A stretch of 64,000 nucleotides of DNA from Fimenecus sp045593645 (GTDB lineage Bacteria > Bacillota > Clostridia > Oscillospirales > Acutalibacteraceae): positions 1 through 64,000 of the forward strand of contig JAZNWZ010000130.1 in assembly GCA_045593645.1 (NCBI GenBank). Direction: 5' to 3'. The position numbers were made by a program, and so were the translations under genes. The notes under the pieces were generated by a model, which was given only the letters and a program-made list of their open reading frames with translations, was not told where the DNA came from and made no database searches. Shown here one piece after another: positions 25,680 to 32,046 of this stretch. The stretch's first letter is position 1. Every line of letters starts with the position of its first letter.

Positions 25680-26015
25680 TCAACTCCTAGGTGAATGACA
25701 TTCCATTCCGCCAATTGCTGAGCCTTTATGTTTTACATATTTTGTTTCGTATTCTTTAAGAACGCCTTGTCCCTCAACAGATAAAAGGAAAGTATAAAAC
25801 ATATTTTGTGCAGCTGACAAAGTTTTGCAATATCGAACACGAACAAGAAGCTCTCTTACATATTCGTCTGGGTTATCACGAACATATCTTGCAATTGCAA
25901 CACATACTTCGTGAACATCTTTTGCATTGTTGATTTCTTCAGAGATTTTTGAAATGTCTGATGTACGAACCTGAGTCGGTCGTTTCATCGCTTCATTTAT
26001 TGTTATAACTGCCAT
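25680..26015 (-). CDS. Hypothetical protein (111 aa)
   Basis: Begins MAVITINEAMKRPTQVR; helical. The -10 box of a class 1 promoter ends 10 nt before this ATG, so the mRNA would have almost no leader; an alternative start is Met10. No family recognised. Confidence 0.5.
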   Translation of the reverse strand: MAVITINEAMKRPTQVRTSDISKISEEINNAKDVHEVCVAIARYVRDNPDEYVRELLVRVRYCKTLSAAQNMFYTFLLSVEGQGVLKEYETKYVKHKGSAIGGMECHSPRS

Positions 26016-26019
26016 ATTT

Positions 26020-26054
26020 TATAATAATATAAAAAGACTTTAAGTAAAGTTTAA
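26020..26054 (-). promoter_or_regulatory. Class 1 sigma70-like promoter
   Basis: TTAAAC (26054-26049), 17 bp, TATATT (26031-26026), ATTAT. The -35 covers the stop of the last tandem paralogue. Confidence 0.65.
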
Positions 26055-26380
26055 TCTTGTATGCTTACAACCCAGTTTTCAGGCTCTTCACTATAATTTG
26101 ATACATTCACAAATATATTATCAAGTATTTTTGTATCATTTTCAATATGTCGGCCTTCATCTTCTAACCACAAGTCAAAACTTTTCATCGGAGATTCAAG
26201 TAAAGTACAAATTAAGGTTATGTTATTATTAAGCTCCATTTTATATCTGATGTACCACCAAGTTTTTGTATCACGAAGAATATCAGTATGAACTTCGTAA
26301 TAAAAGCCGTCTTCTAATGGGTGAATATAATCTGTTTCAACTTTTAAGAATACTTCCGCAATAATATCTCTTACTCTCAA
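26051..26380 (-). CDS. Tandem paralogue 4 of unknown family (109 aa, TTG start)
   Basis: Start set at TTG 26380 (L-R-V-R-D-I-I-A-E-V-F), 1 nt after the upstream TGA with GAGGTG before it; this aligns with the starts of the paralogues, whereas the longer open frame does not. Shares the family pattern: N-terminal xLIxxVFL, central TWWYIRYK, LICTLLES, W, and a closing EPENWVVSIQD. Confidence 0.55.
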   Translation of the reverse strand: MRVRDIIAEVFLKVETDYIHPLEDGFYYEVHTDILRDTKTWWYIRYKMELNNNITLICTLLESPMKSFDLWLEDEGRHIENDTKILDNIFVNVSNYSEEPENWVVSIQD

Positions 26381-26381
26381 G

Positions 26382-26735
26382 TCACACCTCATAATAAACA
26401 TATTCAATTTTCCAATCTTCTTCTGGGTTAAGAGTGTTTCGTCCTCTGCTAAACATATTTCGTACAAAGATATTTACTTTATCTATTGCAGAAGTTTCAC
26501 TGCTGCACCAATCTGATGGATTTTTCTTCCATTGTCTAAAATTACCTTCAAATAAAGTACAAGCAATTTGCATATCACTACCGTGAGCAGTGACGTCGAA
26601 AAACCACCACATATCGTATTTATTCATAGGGTCAGTATGCAACATACAAAAGAAATCTCCGCCTATTAAGTGCAAGTCTTGAGGAGCAACACCTTCCATA
26701 AAGACTCTACAAATAAGTTCTTGGATATTCCTCAA
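26382..26735 (-). CDS. Tandem paralogue 3 of unknown family (117 aa, probable TTG start)
   Basis: Start set at TTG 26735 (LRNIQELICRVFMEGV), matching MTEKELVQRVFLDGV of paralogue 1. Then MWWFFDVTAHG, IACTLFEGNF, NIFVRNMFS, and a final PEEDWKIEYVYYEV. Overlaps its upstream paralogue by 29 nt. Same-family identity is visible by eye; function unknown. Confidence 0.55.
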   Translation of the reverse strand: MRNIQELICRVFMEGVAPQDLHLIGGDFFCMLHTDPMNKYDMWWFFDVTAHGSDMQIACTLFEGNFRQWKKNPSDWCSSETSAIDKVNIFVRNMFSRGRNTLNPEEDWKIEYVYYEV

Positions 26736-27069
26736 CTTTAATTTCCCATTGAGAAGGATCTTTCTCTTTATAAACATCACCATCTTCGAAGAAGTTATGA
26801 ATGTGAATGAATAACTTTTCTTTACAAAGTGGCCTCAATGTATTTTGTTTCCAACGCAAATAGTTGCCTTCATATAACCAACATTTCAAAACAGGGCCAA
26901 GTGTATCAAAGTAAAAATCAAAATTCCACCAAGTTGCATTACCCTCTATATCTTCAGGTACAACTGTATAAACGAGTCCTTTTGGGTCTCGATTACTATG
27001 AAGGTCATAAAGTTCATTAGGATTCACATCAGTTAAAAATGCAGTGCATATCAATTCCTTTGCATTCAT
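26707..27069 (-). CDS. Tandem paralogue 2 of unknown family (120 aa)
   Basis: ATG at 27069 (MNAKELICTAFLTDV) shares ATGA with the upstream stop; GGAAGG precedes. Contains ATWWNFDFYFD, LKCWLYEGNYLRW, IHNFFEDGD and a closing DPSQWEIKVEEYP. TAG stop. Confidence 0.6.
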   Translation of the reverse strand: MNAKELICTAFLTDVNPNELYDLHSNRDPKGLVYTVVPEDIEGNATWWNFDFYFDTLGPVLKCWLYEGNYLRWKQNTLRPLCKEKLFIHIHNFFEDGDVYKEKDPSQWEIKVEEYPRTYL

Positions 27070-27413
27070 ACCTTCCAAGGCTCCTCTTGAATTGTTATAA
27101 CCCAATCCTTAGGGTCAGTATATTGTCGTACGTCAGGTAGTATCTTTGTAATAATGTTTTCGATTGTAATCTTAAGAGCATCTCGTCTGACACAACACTC
27201 TCCTGTTTCCAACCACTTATCAAGCTTACCTGCATATAAAGTACATTCCAAAACTTTTTGTGCACCAAGATGACGTACTGACATATACCACCAAAGTCCC
27301 CAGTCTGTGCAATCACGGGTAAGTTCATAATAATAACCGTTGCCGCAATCGCCAATCTTATCAATAGAAACACCGTCTAAAAATACTCTCTGAACAAGTT
27401 CTTTTTCGGTCAT
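27066..27413 (-). CDS. Tandem paralogue 1 of unknown family (115 aa)
   Basis: ATG at 27413 (MTEKELVQRVFLDGV), ATGA coupled to the upstream gene with GAGG nearby. Contains LWWYMSVRHLG, LECTLYAGKL, W, IENIITK and DPKDWVITIQEEPW. The most regular member of the four-gene array; the pattern (alpha, paired Trp strand, C-L-Y strand, helix, W-x-I strand) suggests one compact alpha/beta domain. Confidence 0.6.
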   Translation of the reverse strand: MTEKELVQRVFLDGVSIDKIGDCGNGYYYELTRDCTDWGLWWYMSVRHLGAQKVLECTLYAGKLDKWLETGECCVRRDALKITIENIITKILPDVRQYTDPKDWVITIQEEPWKV

Positions 27414-27892
27414 TTTGCAAACCTCACCCACGGTCCATTAGGATAATCATAATCAATTTTCCCAACAAAATGCTTCTCTGGGTCCCAATGATGGAGCTCA
27501 CAATATCTTAATGTGTTTGGACCATCAATCCAATATAAGTAATCAGCATCCCAATTTTCTTTACACCAAACATCAAAGTCCAATCTTTCTTTGAATGTAT
27601 AAGGTGTTGGGTTGCCAACAAATTCATCTCTTCCAATGCCTCTTCGATTTCCAAGAAGCGGATATGATTCCCAAGATAATATGCTGTTATAAAGATGATT
27701 AAGAACACCTGGGTCATCTTGTAATGGGTCATCAAGTTTAGGATAGCCATCGTAATATACTTTTGAAGCAACTATATCGCCTGCAAAGAAATCAACTTCA
27801 AATATCTTATCAGTACCGTCCTTCGTTCGCTGTCGGTATTGTCTATGAATATCAATTGTAAGCTTTGTTGCAATAATTGCTACAGTACTCAT
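27410..27892 (-). CDS. Hypothetical protein (160 aa)
   Basis: Begins MSTVAIIATKLTIDIHRQYRQRTKDG; Trp/Tyr/Asp-rich in the second half (WCKENWDADYLYW). ATGA overlaps on both ends place it in the same translational chain as the four paralogues. The N-terminal region somewhat resembles proteasome-type or DUF-type beta strands, not enough to name a family. Confidence 0.5.
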   Translation of the reverse strand: MSTVAIIATKLTIDIHRQYRQRTKDGTDKIFEVDFFAGDIVASKVYYDGYPKLDDPLQDDPGVLNHLYNSILSWESYPLLGNRRGIGRDEFVGNPTPYTFKERLDFDVWCKENWDADYLYWIDGPNTLRYCELHHWDPEKHFVGKIDYDYPNGPWVRFAK

Positions 27893-28272
27893 TCGTGTCT
27901 CCTAGGCTCAAGCTTTTTCAATTGAAAATATTCTTTGCACTCTATTTCTAAAGGAATTGTTGTAAAATCATAATAGGCTTCACCGTTTGCAAACTTTCTT
28001 TCTCTAACTTTTAAGTCTTGGTCTAAGGGTGATCTTGTCAACATTGCAGCAATATAGCCCATCTGATATTCTCCCGCATCATCAGGCATCATAACCCATA
28101 CGCCTTCACTATCAACAAAAAAGAGAACAATTTGAAAAACTGTTCTTGCGAGAACACTTATTGAAACATTATTAAGTGGGGTGTCTTTTGCTTCTGGGAA
28201 TTCTACAACAAAGTCGAAAGGCTTATATTGTTCTTGATGAAATTGATTTTTACCTTTTAAGAATTGAGCCAT
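27889..28272 (-). CDS. Hypothetical protein (127 aa), first gene after the attenuator-like RNA
   Basis: Begins MAQFLKGKNQFHQEQYKPF; central hydrophobic strand pair (TVFQIVLFFVDSEGVWVMM). Preceded by ACGGTGGCTTATAT, a weak ribosome site, 25 nt after a strong intrinsic terminator, so expression should depend on read-through. No family recognised. Confidence 0.5.
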   Translation of the reverse strand: MAQFLKGKNQFHQEQYKPFDFVVEFPEAKDTPLNNVSISVLARTVFQIVLFFVDSEGVWVMMPDDAGEYQMGYIAAMLTRSPLDQDLKVRERKFANGEAYYDFTTIPLEIECKEYFQLKKLEPRRHE

Positions 28273-28297
28273 ATATAAGCCACCGTATAAAAAGATA

Positions 28298-28321
28298 GAG
28301 GGTTGACTTTCATCAACCCTC
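28298..28321 (-). terminator. Intrinsic terminator, regulated type
   Basis: Minus strand GAGGGTTGA-TGAAAG-TCAACCCTC (9-bp perfect stem) followed by TATCTTTTT. The left arm can instead pair with an upstream ACCCTCGG at 28388-28381, giving mutually exclusive structures. Confidence 0.7.
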
Positions 28322-28605
28322 GGGGATTAGCGCATCGCGCTTTGTTCCTCCACCACTTGCTTTTTAGGAAAGCAAGAAAACCGAGGGTGTCCCGATTTCT
28401 CGAAACAACTTATCCACCACCAATTTTTGAGAAAAATTGGAAAACACAGTCTACCCGACCGCCAGCAGTTTTCTGTCAAAACTGCAAACTCTCAAAGGGA
28501 TCCTGAACCTTGAGAAGTTTCACTTTCACTTTCAGTTGTCCGAACTCAACTAAAGCAGGGAGGGAAACCGAAAGCAATCCCTATAGAACATAAAAGATTC
28601 GAACT
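28298..28605 (-). ncRNA. Structured non-coding region: hairpin array with terminator/antiterminator arrangement
   Basis: About 300 nt without a credible gene between the GIY-YIG gene and the 127-aa gene. In minus-strand order it holds: AGGGA/TCCCT (28582-28561), AGTTG/CAACT (28551-28534), TCTCAAGG-type stem with one bulge (28515-28490), GCAGTTTT/AAAACTGC (28485-28465), CCAATTTTT/AAAAATTGG (28440-28420), CTTGCTTT/AAAGCAAG (28376-28356), AGCGC/GCGCT (28341-28329) and the terminator. Three stems are each followed by TGGTGGA or TGGCGGT. ACCCTCGG (28388-28381) is an exact complement of CCGAGGGT (28323-28316), enclosing two hairpins and competing with the terminator. No known riboswitch or intron class was recognised. 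Confidence 0.55.
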
Positions 28606-29199
28606 TTAAACTTTACTTCGTCCTTTGTAAAAACCGTCAGGGCAAGTTGCAGATTTTACATTTTTGACTCCGTTAGTCCACCAATGTGTTCCAAACTGAC
28701 TATTTGCAGAACCTTTATGGGATTCTGACATTTTCTTTTTAGACTCTTCAGAAAACTTAAAACCTGTTGTACCTTTATTGCTATGGTGATTTTTATTGCA
28801 ATAATACCAACCTTTATTTCTGCCTTCTTTATAAGCCTTTTTCATTGCATCACTCATATGTTTTTTATATGAGTCGGAATGATAATCAATGAATCTTGAA
28901 AGATCTCCACCATCGCCACCACTTGCAAGATTGTATTCTGCTTTGCCAATCAATTTTTGACTCGCAATAATACATTTCTCAAAGCGATTGATTTGTCTTT
29001 TGGAGAACTCTCCAATAATGACACATTCTCGTTTGAAGTTTTCTTTCCCGTATTTTTCATACGCTTGCCATAAAAGTTTTCCACTTCCACGATATGTGTC
29101 TGTTTCAAAACTACGACCTTCGGTTAAAGTTCTTTGCCCAAAATAGGTATGTCCATTAACCAAGTTTGTAATTTTGTAAATGTATCTAATTCTCTCCAT
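28606..29199 (-). CDS. GIY-YIG homing endonuclease with NUMOD-type repeats (197 aa)
   Basis: A site-specific DNase of the freestanding Seg type. The GIY-YIG domain is at residues 5-95: YIYKITNLVNGHTYFGQ, a conserved YRGSG with a helix, and a catalytic-type Glu in RFEKCII. Then ASGGDGGD and NUMOD3-like segments (FSEESKKKMSESHKG), closing with WTNGVKNVKSA..PDGFYKGR as in other phage homing enzymes. The ATG is 6 nt from a class 3 ACTAA motif. It sits between the tmRNA and the structured RNA region, so either could flank its insertion site. Confidence 0.85.
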   Translation of the reverse strand: MERIRYIYKITNLVNGHTYFGQRTLTEGRSFETDTYRGSGKLLWQAYEKYGKENFKRECVIIGEFSKRQINRFEKCIIASQKLIGKAEYNLASGGDGGDLSRFIDYHSDSYKKHMSDAMKKAYKEGRNKGWYYCNKNHHSNKGTTGFKFSEESKKKMSESHKGSANSQFGTHWWTNGVKNVKSATCPDGFYKGRSKV

Positions 29200-29200
29200 A

Positions 29201-29211
29201 GAAAATTAGTA
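29201..29211 (-). promoter_or_regulatory. Class 3 motif, start-proximal
   Basis: Minus strand TACTAATTTTCTATG; ACTAA at 29210-29206, 6 nt before the endonuclease ATG, between it and the tmRNA 3' end. Confidence 0.5.
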
Positions 29212-29222
29212 CACTGTATAAG

Positions 29223-29601
29223 TGGAGCTGGGGAGAATCGAACTCCCGTCCTATGTAACTGACTGCTAACACTTCTTTACAGGCTTAAACTCCATTATTT
29301 TAGGCTTAAGAAACGGAGCCAAAACTATAGTTCGGTTGTTGATACAATCTCAGAAGCCACCAATAAACCGCTTCTTTTGAAGGTTGCTCTTTTGTGATAC
29401 AACTCCATTTGGAAAGCAATAGCCGTCTGGGTTGCAACTAAGGGAGTTTATCCCCTTAGGTTAGGCAGCAGCTCTTACGAGTGCGCCGCTCTTGCGAGCG
29501 AAAACTGAACGTTTTGTTGCAGTTATTTGTTTTCCGTATTAAGGTCGGCACCTTTACCTGATGTTAGAAACCACATTACAAGTCGAAACCTGTGCAGCCC
29601 C
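29223..29601 (-). ncRNA. ssrA: tmRNA (ssrA), complete
   Basis: Rescues stalled ribosomes by trans-translation. The 5' end GGGGCTG pairs over 7 bp (one G-U) with the 3' CAGCTCC, followed by discriminator A and no encoded CCA. The conserved GGTTTCGACTTG lies just after the 5' stem, and a T arm GGGAG-TTCGATT-CTCCC precedes the 3' stem. The tag frame begins at GCA 29520 and ends at TAA 29461, encoding ATKRSVFARKSGALVRAAA, then a CTAAGGG/CCCTTAG hairpin. The tag lacks the usual YALAA but ends in small residues. Length about 379 nt is normal. A class 2 motif lies 11 nt upstream. Confidence 0.93.
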
Positions 29602-29612
29602 TAATTTTAATT

Positions 29613-29621
29613 TATATTAAC
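29613..29621 (-). promoter_or_regulatory. Class 2 motif before tmRNA
   Basis: GTTAATATA on the minus strand, 11 nt upstream of the mature tmRNA 5' end; independent support that the motif acts at transcription, not translation. Confidence 0.6.
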
Positions 29622-29624
29622 AAT

Positions 29625-29825
29625 TTAGTTAATGTTTTCCATTATTGCTGCAGCTGCATCAACTGTGCGGCGCTGAAAAACCTGTCCGTCTTTTTCGATA
29701 ACAATAATCTTTCCTACATAAGGATTGTTAAGAAGTTTTGCCTTAAAGCCGTTTACTTCAACAGAAAGAGCTCTTTCTGCAACAAGATCCTTAAGACTCT
29801 TTTTCAGCATATCAATATGCGCCAT
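29625..29825 (-). CDS. Hypothetical protein (66 aa)
   Basis: Start set at MAHIDMLKKSLKDL with AGGAGGTAATTTT upstream; the open frame continues into the leader but is not supported. Small alpha/beta protein (VNGFKAKLLNNPYVGKIIVIEKDG). No family recognised. Confidence 0.6.
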   Translation of the reverse strand: MAHIDMLKKSLKDLVAERALSVEVNGFKAKLLNNPYVGKIIVIEKDGQVFQRRTVDAAAAIMENIN

Positions 29826-29940
29826 AAAATTACCTCCTGAATAAAAAACCAGTGAAGGTTTCCCTCTCCTTGGGTCCACCTACAAACCTCGAAAACCATC
29901 GGTAAGAACCGACTCAATGCAGGTTGTCAACCAACCTGAC
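29826..29940 (-). promoter_or_regulatory. Long structured 5' leader
   Basis: About 115 nt between the class 1 promoter and the 66-aa gene. Minus strand hairpins: CAGGTTG/CAACCTG near the start, CGGT-TCTT-ACCG, and AGGTTT/AAACCT just before the ribosome site, around GGTGGACCC. Suggests regulated translation; no known riboswitch matched. Confidence 0.4.
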
Positions 29941-29975
29941 AATAATAATATAAAAAGGAATTATAAAAAGTATAA
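29940..29975 (-). promoter_or_regulatory. Class 1 promoter, variant -35
   Basis: TTATAC (29975-29970), 17 bp, TATATT (29952-29947), ATTATTGT. The -35 lies in the loop of an upstream terminator-like hairpin. Confidence 0.6.
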
Positions 29976-29992
29976 ATTTTTCTTATAATTCC
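29957..29992 (-). terminator. Terminator-like inverted repeat overlapping promoter
   Basis: Minus strand GGAATTATAA (29992-29983) and TTATAATTCC (29966-29957), 10-bp perfect stem, then TTTTT. The loop contains the -35 box TTATAC. Confidence 0.5.
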
Positions 29993-29995
29993 CTA

Positions 29996-30029
29996 TTATT
30001 CCCTCCATTATAGTTCAAAAATTCGCCTT
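29996..30029 (-). repeat. 34-nt perfect dispersed repeat, copy 1
   Basis: Identical on the minus strand to 42795-42828 (+). Begins AAGGCGAATTTTTG and ends TGGAGGGAATAA. Here it starts at the stop codon of the 201-aa gene. Confidence 0.85.
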
Positions 30030-30633
30030 AGTCGTTGTGGTTTTCACCTTCTTTCCAAGGGTCGAATGGGTACATAGCGCCGCATTTTCTACAAATATTA
30101 TATTCCGCGCCGTGCATTATGTTCATAGGCAATTTTACATAGCCAAATACTTTTCCTTCGCAGTTTGGACAAGGTCCGCAATATCCGTTAGGAAGTGGAT
30201 GACTTCCCCAAATACCGATAACGCCATTGCCTGAGTTTTCTTCTTCGCCATTGCAATACTTTTCAACATCAGCAGCAGACGCCCAAAGATTACAATCTTC
30301 AACAGAATAAGAGCCAAGGTCATAATAGTTGTAATTCATCTGACCTACTGTTTGGTCAAGGATAACAACTTCATTATCTTTATTGTCTTCAAACCAATCT
30401 TCGAATGAGTCATAGCCTTCTTCTGCAAGATCAGTCGATATTTCATCTTTAAGATCTTCAACTTTACCGATAGCGATAACCTTTGCCTCAGAGTCTTCTC
30501 CAAAGCCGCCAGTGCCGTGTGCATAAACATCGCAACCTGCATCAAGAAGTGCCTTCAAATCTTTTTCGGTAGTTACTTCTGACATCCCGATTGTTGACTC
30601 ACGATATACTACTTCAAATAATTTCTTGTTCAT
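30028..30633 (-). CDS. Hypothetical protein with C-terminal zinc ribbon (201 aa)
   Basis: The C-terminus has CGPCPNC and, 25 residues on, NICRKCGAMYPF, a two-knuckle zinc ribbon. The first 130 residues are acidic and include FEDWFEDNKDNEVVILDQ. GGAGAACAAA before the ATG. No family recognised for the N-terminal part. Confidence 0.55.
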   Translation of the reverse strand: MNKKLFEVVYRESTIGMSEVTTEKDLKALLDAGCDVYAHGTGGFGEDSEAKVIAIGKVEDLKDEISTDLAEEGYDSFEDWFEDNKDNEVVILDQTVGQMNYNYYDLGSYSVEDCNLWASAADVEKYCNGEEENSGNGVIGIWGSHPLPNGYCGPCPNCEGKVFGYVKLPMNIMHGAEYNICRKCGAMYPFDPWKEGENHND

Positions 30634-30646
30634 TTTGTTCTCCTAT

Positions 30647-31348
30647 TTAGAATTTTCCAAAAGGCAAATGAACTTTTACGCAATCTCCTTCGATTGTCAT
30701 ATTATGTTCAATGTCCTTATATTTATAGCCGTAGTCCTTTGGGACTGTGCGGCAAAAGTTTTTACGGAATTCTTCTGTGTCTTCAATTGGGTGCTCGAAA
30801 ACAATTGTTATGTCTTCGTCACCATTAGGTAAACAATCTACCATTTTATTGTCATTAAAACGATTGTATATTCTTTCCCAATTTTTATAAAGATTACGCA
30901 TAAACTTGCTAACATCTTCATCAGTTCTATCTGTTGCCTGTCTGTAATCAGCGTGCATCATTTCATTCTGTCCGTGCCAACTGATTGCAACAACTTTGCC
31001 GTATGGGAAGATTTCACATTTAAGATATATGTACTTTTTTCGATCTTTTACAGGAACACAAACAGAAAACAAATACAATTCTCCGCCTTCTTTGTTTCTG
31101 TTAGGTAATATACAGATTAAGTTCTTAGGCTCAAGAAACATATCAATAATCTTACAAGAAGTTTCTTTTGTCAAATGTTCATTGTGCATAAAATCGCGGT
31201 TTTTATCTCTATCCGCAATTTCAAACCTATGAGCCTTTATTGCCTGTTTGATTTTTGCAACTGCATCAGCTGCTTCTTCGTGAGTATGATGTCTTATTGC
31301 ATTTGCTTTTGTTTCAAGCAATATTTCAAGAAAAACTTTATCGTTCAT
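30647..31348 (-). CDS. Hypothetical protein (233 aa)
   Basis: Helical N-terminus (HTHEEAADAVAKIKQAIKAH) followed by an alpha/beta domain (ELYLFSVCVPVKDRKKYIYLK). AAAGGTT before the ATG; divergent class 3 motifs upstream. No family recognised. Confidence 0.5.
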   Translation of the reverse strand: MNDKVFLEILLETKANAIRHHTHEEAADAVAKIKQAIKAHRFEIADRDKNRDFMHNEHLTKETSCKIIDMFLEPKNLICILPNRNKEGGELYLFSVCVPVKDRKKYIYLKCEIFPYGKVVAISWHGQNEMMHADYRQATDRTDEDVSKFMRNLYKNWERIYNRFNDNKMVDCLPNGDEDITIVFEHPIEDTEEFRKNFCRTVPKDYGYKYKDIEHNMTIEGDCVKVHLPFGKF

Positions 31349-31356
31349 AACCTTTA

Positions 31357-31377
31357 AACTAAATTATATATTTAGTT
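31357..31377. promoter_or_regulatory. Palindromic divergent class 3 element
   Basis: AACTAAAT-TATAT-ATTTAGTT: one ACTAAAT box on each strand between the divergent 233-aa (-) and resolvase-like (+) genes. Confidence 0.55.
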
Positions 31378-31388
31378 GGGGGTTTGAT

Positions 31389-31871
31389 ATGAAGACAGAA
31401 GCAGAGTATTGTTCTGTTATTATGCACGCACTTAATGAAGCTGGGGTAGGATATAAGATTCCCGACCCTACAGGTCAATTTGCTGCAACAATCAAAAGAT
31501 GCTTTGATATGATTGGTCGTATTGGCGATAGCCCAGTTTACCTTGAAGCAAAGTTCAACAAAAAGATGATGGCTTGTTCAATGAAAAGAGTTGAAGAACA
31601 TCAGGCTTTTTACCTTGATGAGTTTTCAAAAGTAAAAGGCGCAAAGTGTTATCTTGCTTGGGGTATTCAAGTTGCAAGAGGTGATTGCCGTTCATATATT
31701 TTCGATTGGTCGGCAGTTTCTGAACTTTACAAAAAACAATTTTCATTTCACATTAAACACTTAGAGAAGCTGCCTTATAACGAGATACATAAAAGTACTT
31801 TTCAATTTGTTAATATCATTACAAAAGACGATATAATTAAAGCCTGCGGAGACGTTTATGATAAAAATTAA
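31389..31871 (+). CDS. RecU-like Holliday-junction resolvase / phage endonuclease (160 aa)
   Basis: Layout fits RecU-type PD-(D/E)xK nucleases: FDMIGRIGDSPVYLEAKFNKK (acidic, then E-A-K near residues 50-56), MKRVEEHQAFYL (the HQ helix of RecU) and a beta strand CYLAWGIQ. It would cut recombination or replication intermediates before packaging. GGGGGTTTGAT precedes the ATG. Part of a short plus-strand island with the zinc-ribbon gene. Confidence 0.55.
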   Translation: MKTEAEYCSVIMHALNEAGVGYKIPDPTGQFAATIKRCFDMIGRIGDSPVYLEAKFNKKMMACSMKRVEEHQAFYLDEFSKVKGAKCYLAWGIQVARGDCRSYIFDWSAVSELYKKQFSFHIKHLEKLPYNEIHKSTFQFVNIITKDDIIKACGDVYDKN

Positions 31872-32046
31872 GTATGTTTGTCCTGAATGTAAAAAGGAAG
31901 AAATAGTAAAAATAAAGGCAGGAGAAACTCCTGCCTGTCCAAAATGCTGTAATAAAGATATGGTCCGTCAGTACGGAACAATCAAACTCGGTGATACAGT
32001 TGATGAACAAATGATACACCTAGCTCAATCTATGTTATATTCTTAA
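31858..32046 (+). CDS. Small zinc-ribbon protein (62 aa)
   Basis: CPEC (residues 8-11) and CPKC (27-30) form a zinc ribbon; overlaps the nuclease gene by 14 nt with GCGGAGACGTTT before the ATG. Its stop overlaps by 4 nt the stop of the convergent sigma-like gene. Confidence 0.6.
   Translation: MIKIKYVCPECKKEEIVKIKAGETPACPKCCNKDMVRQYGTIKLGDTVDEQMIHLAQSMLYS

Noticed and set aside
28298..28330. GATGAAAGTC hairpin as group II intron domain V
   Set aside because: The stem lacks the AGC triad and bulge of domain V, no reverse transcriptase is present and the stem plus U tract fits an intrinsic terminator.
28300..28590. CRISPR-like array
   Set aside because: The stems differ in sequence and there are no equal-length repeats and spacers.
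28298..29199. Group I intron inside the tmRNA with the GIY-YIG gene as its endonuclease
   Set aside because: The tmRNA is continuous from its 5' stem to its T arm, and no P3-P7 core was recognised in the hairpin region.
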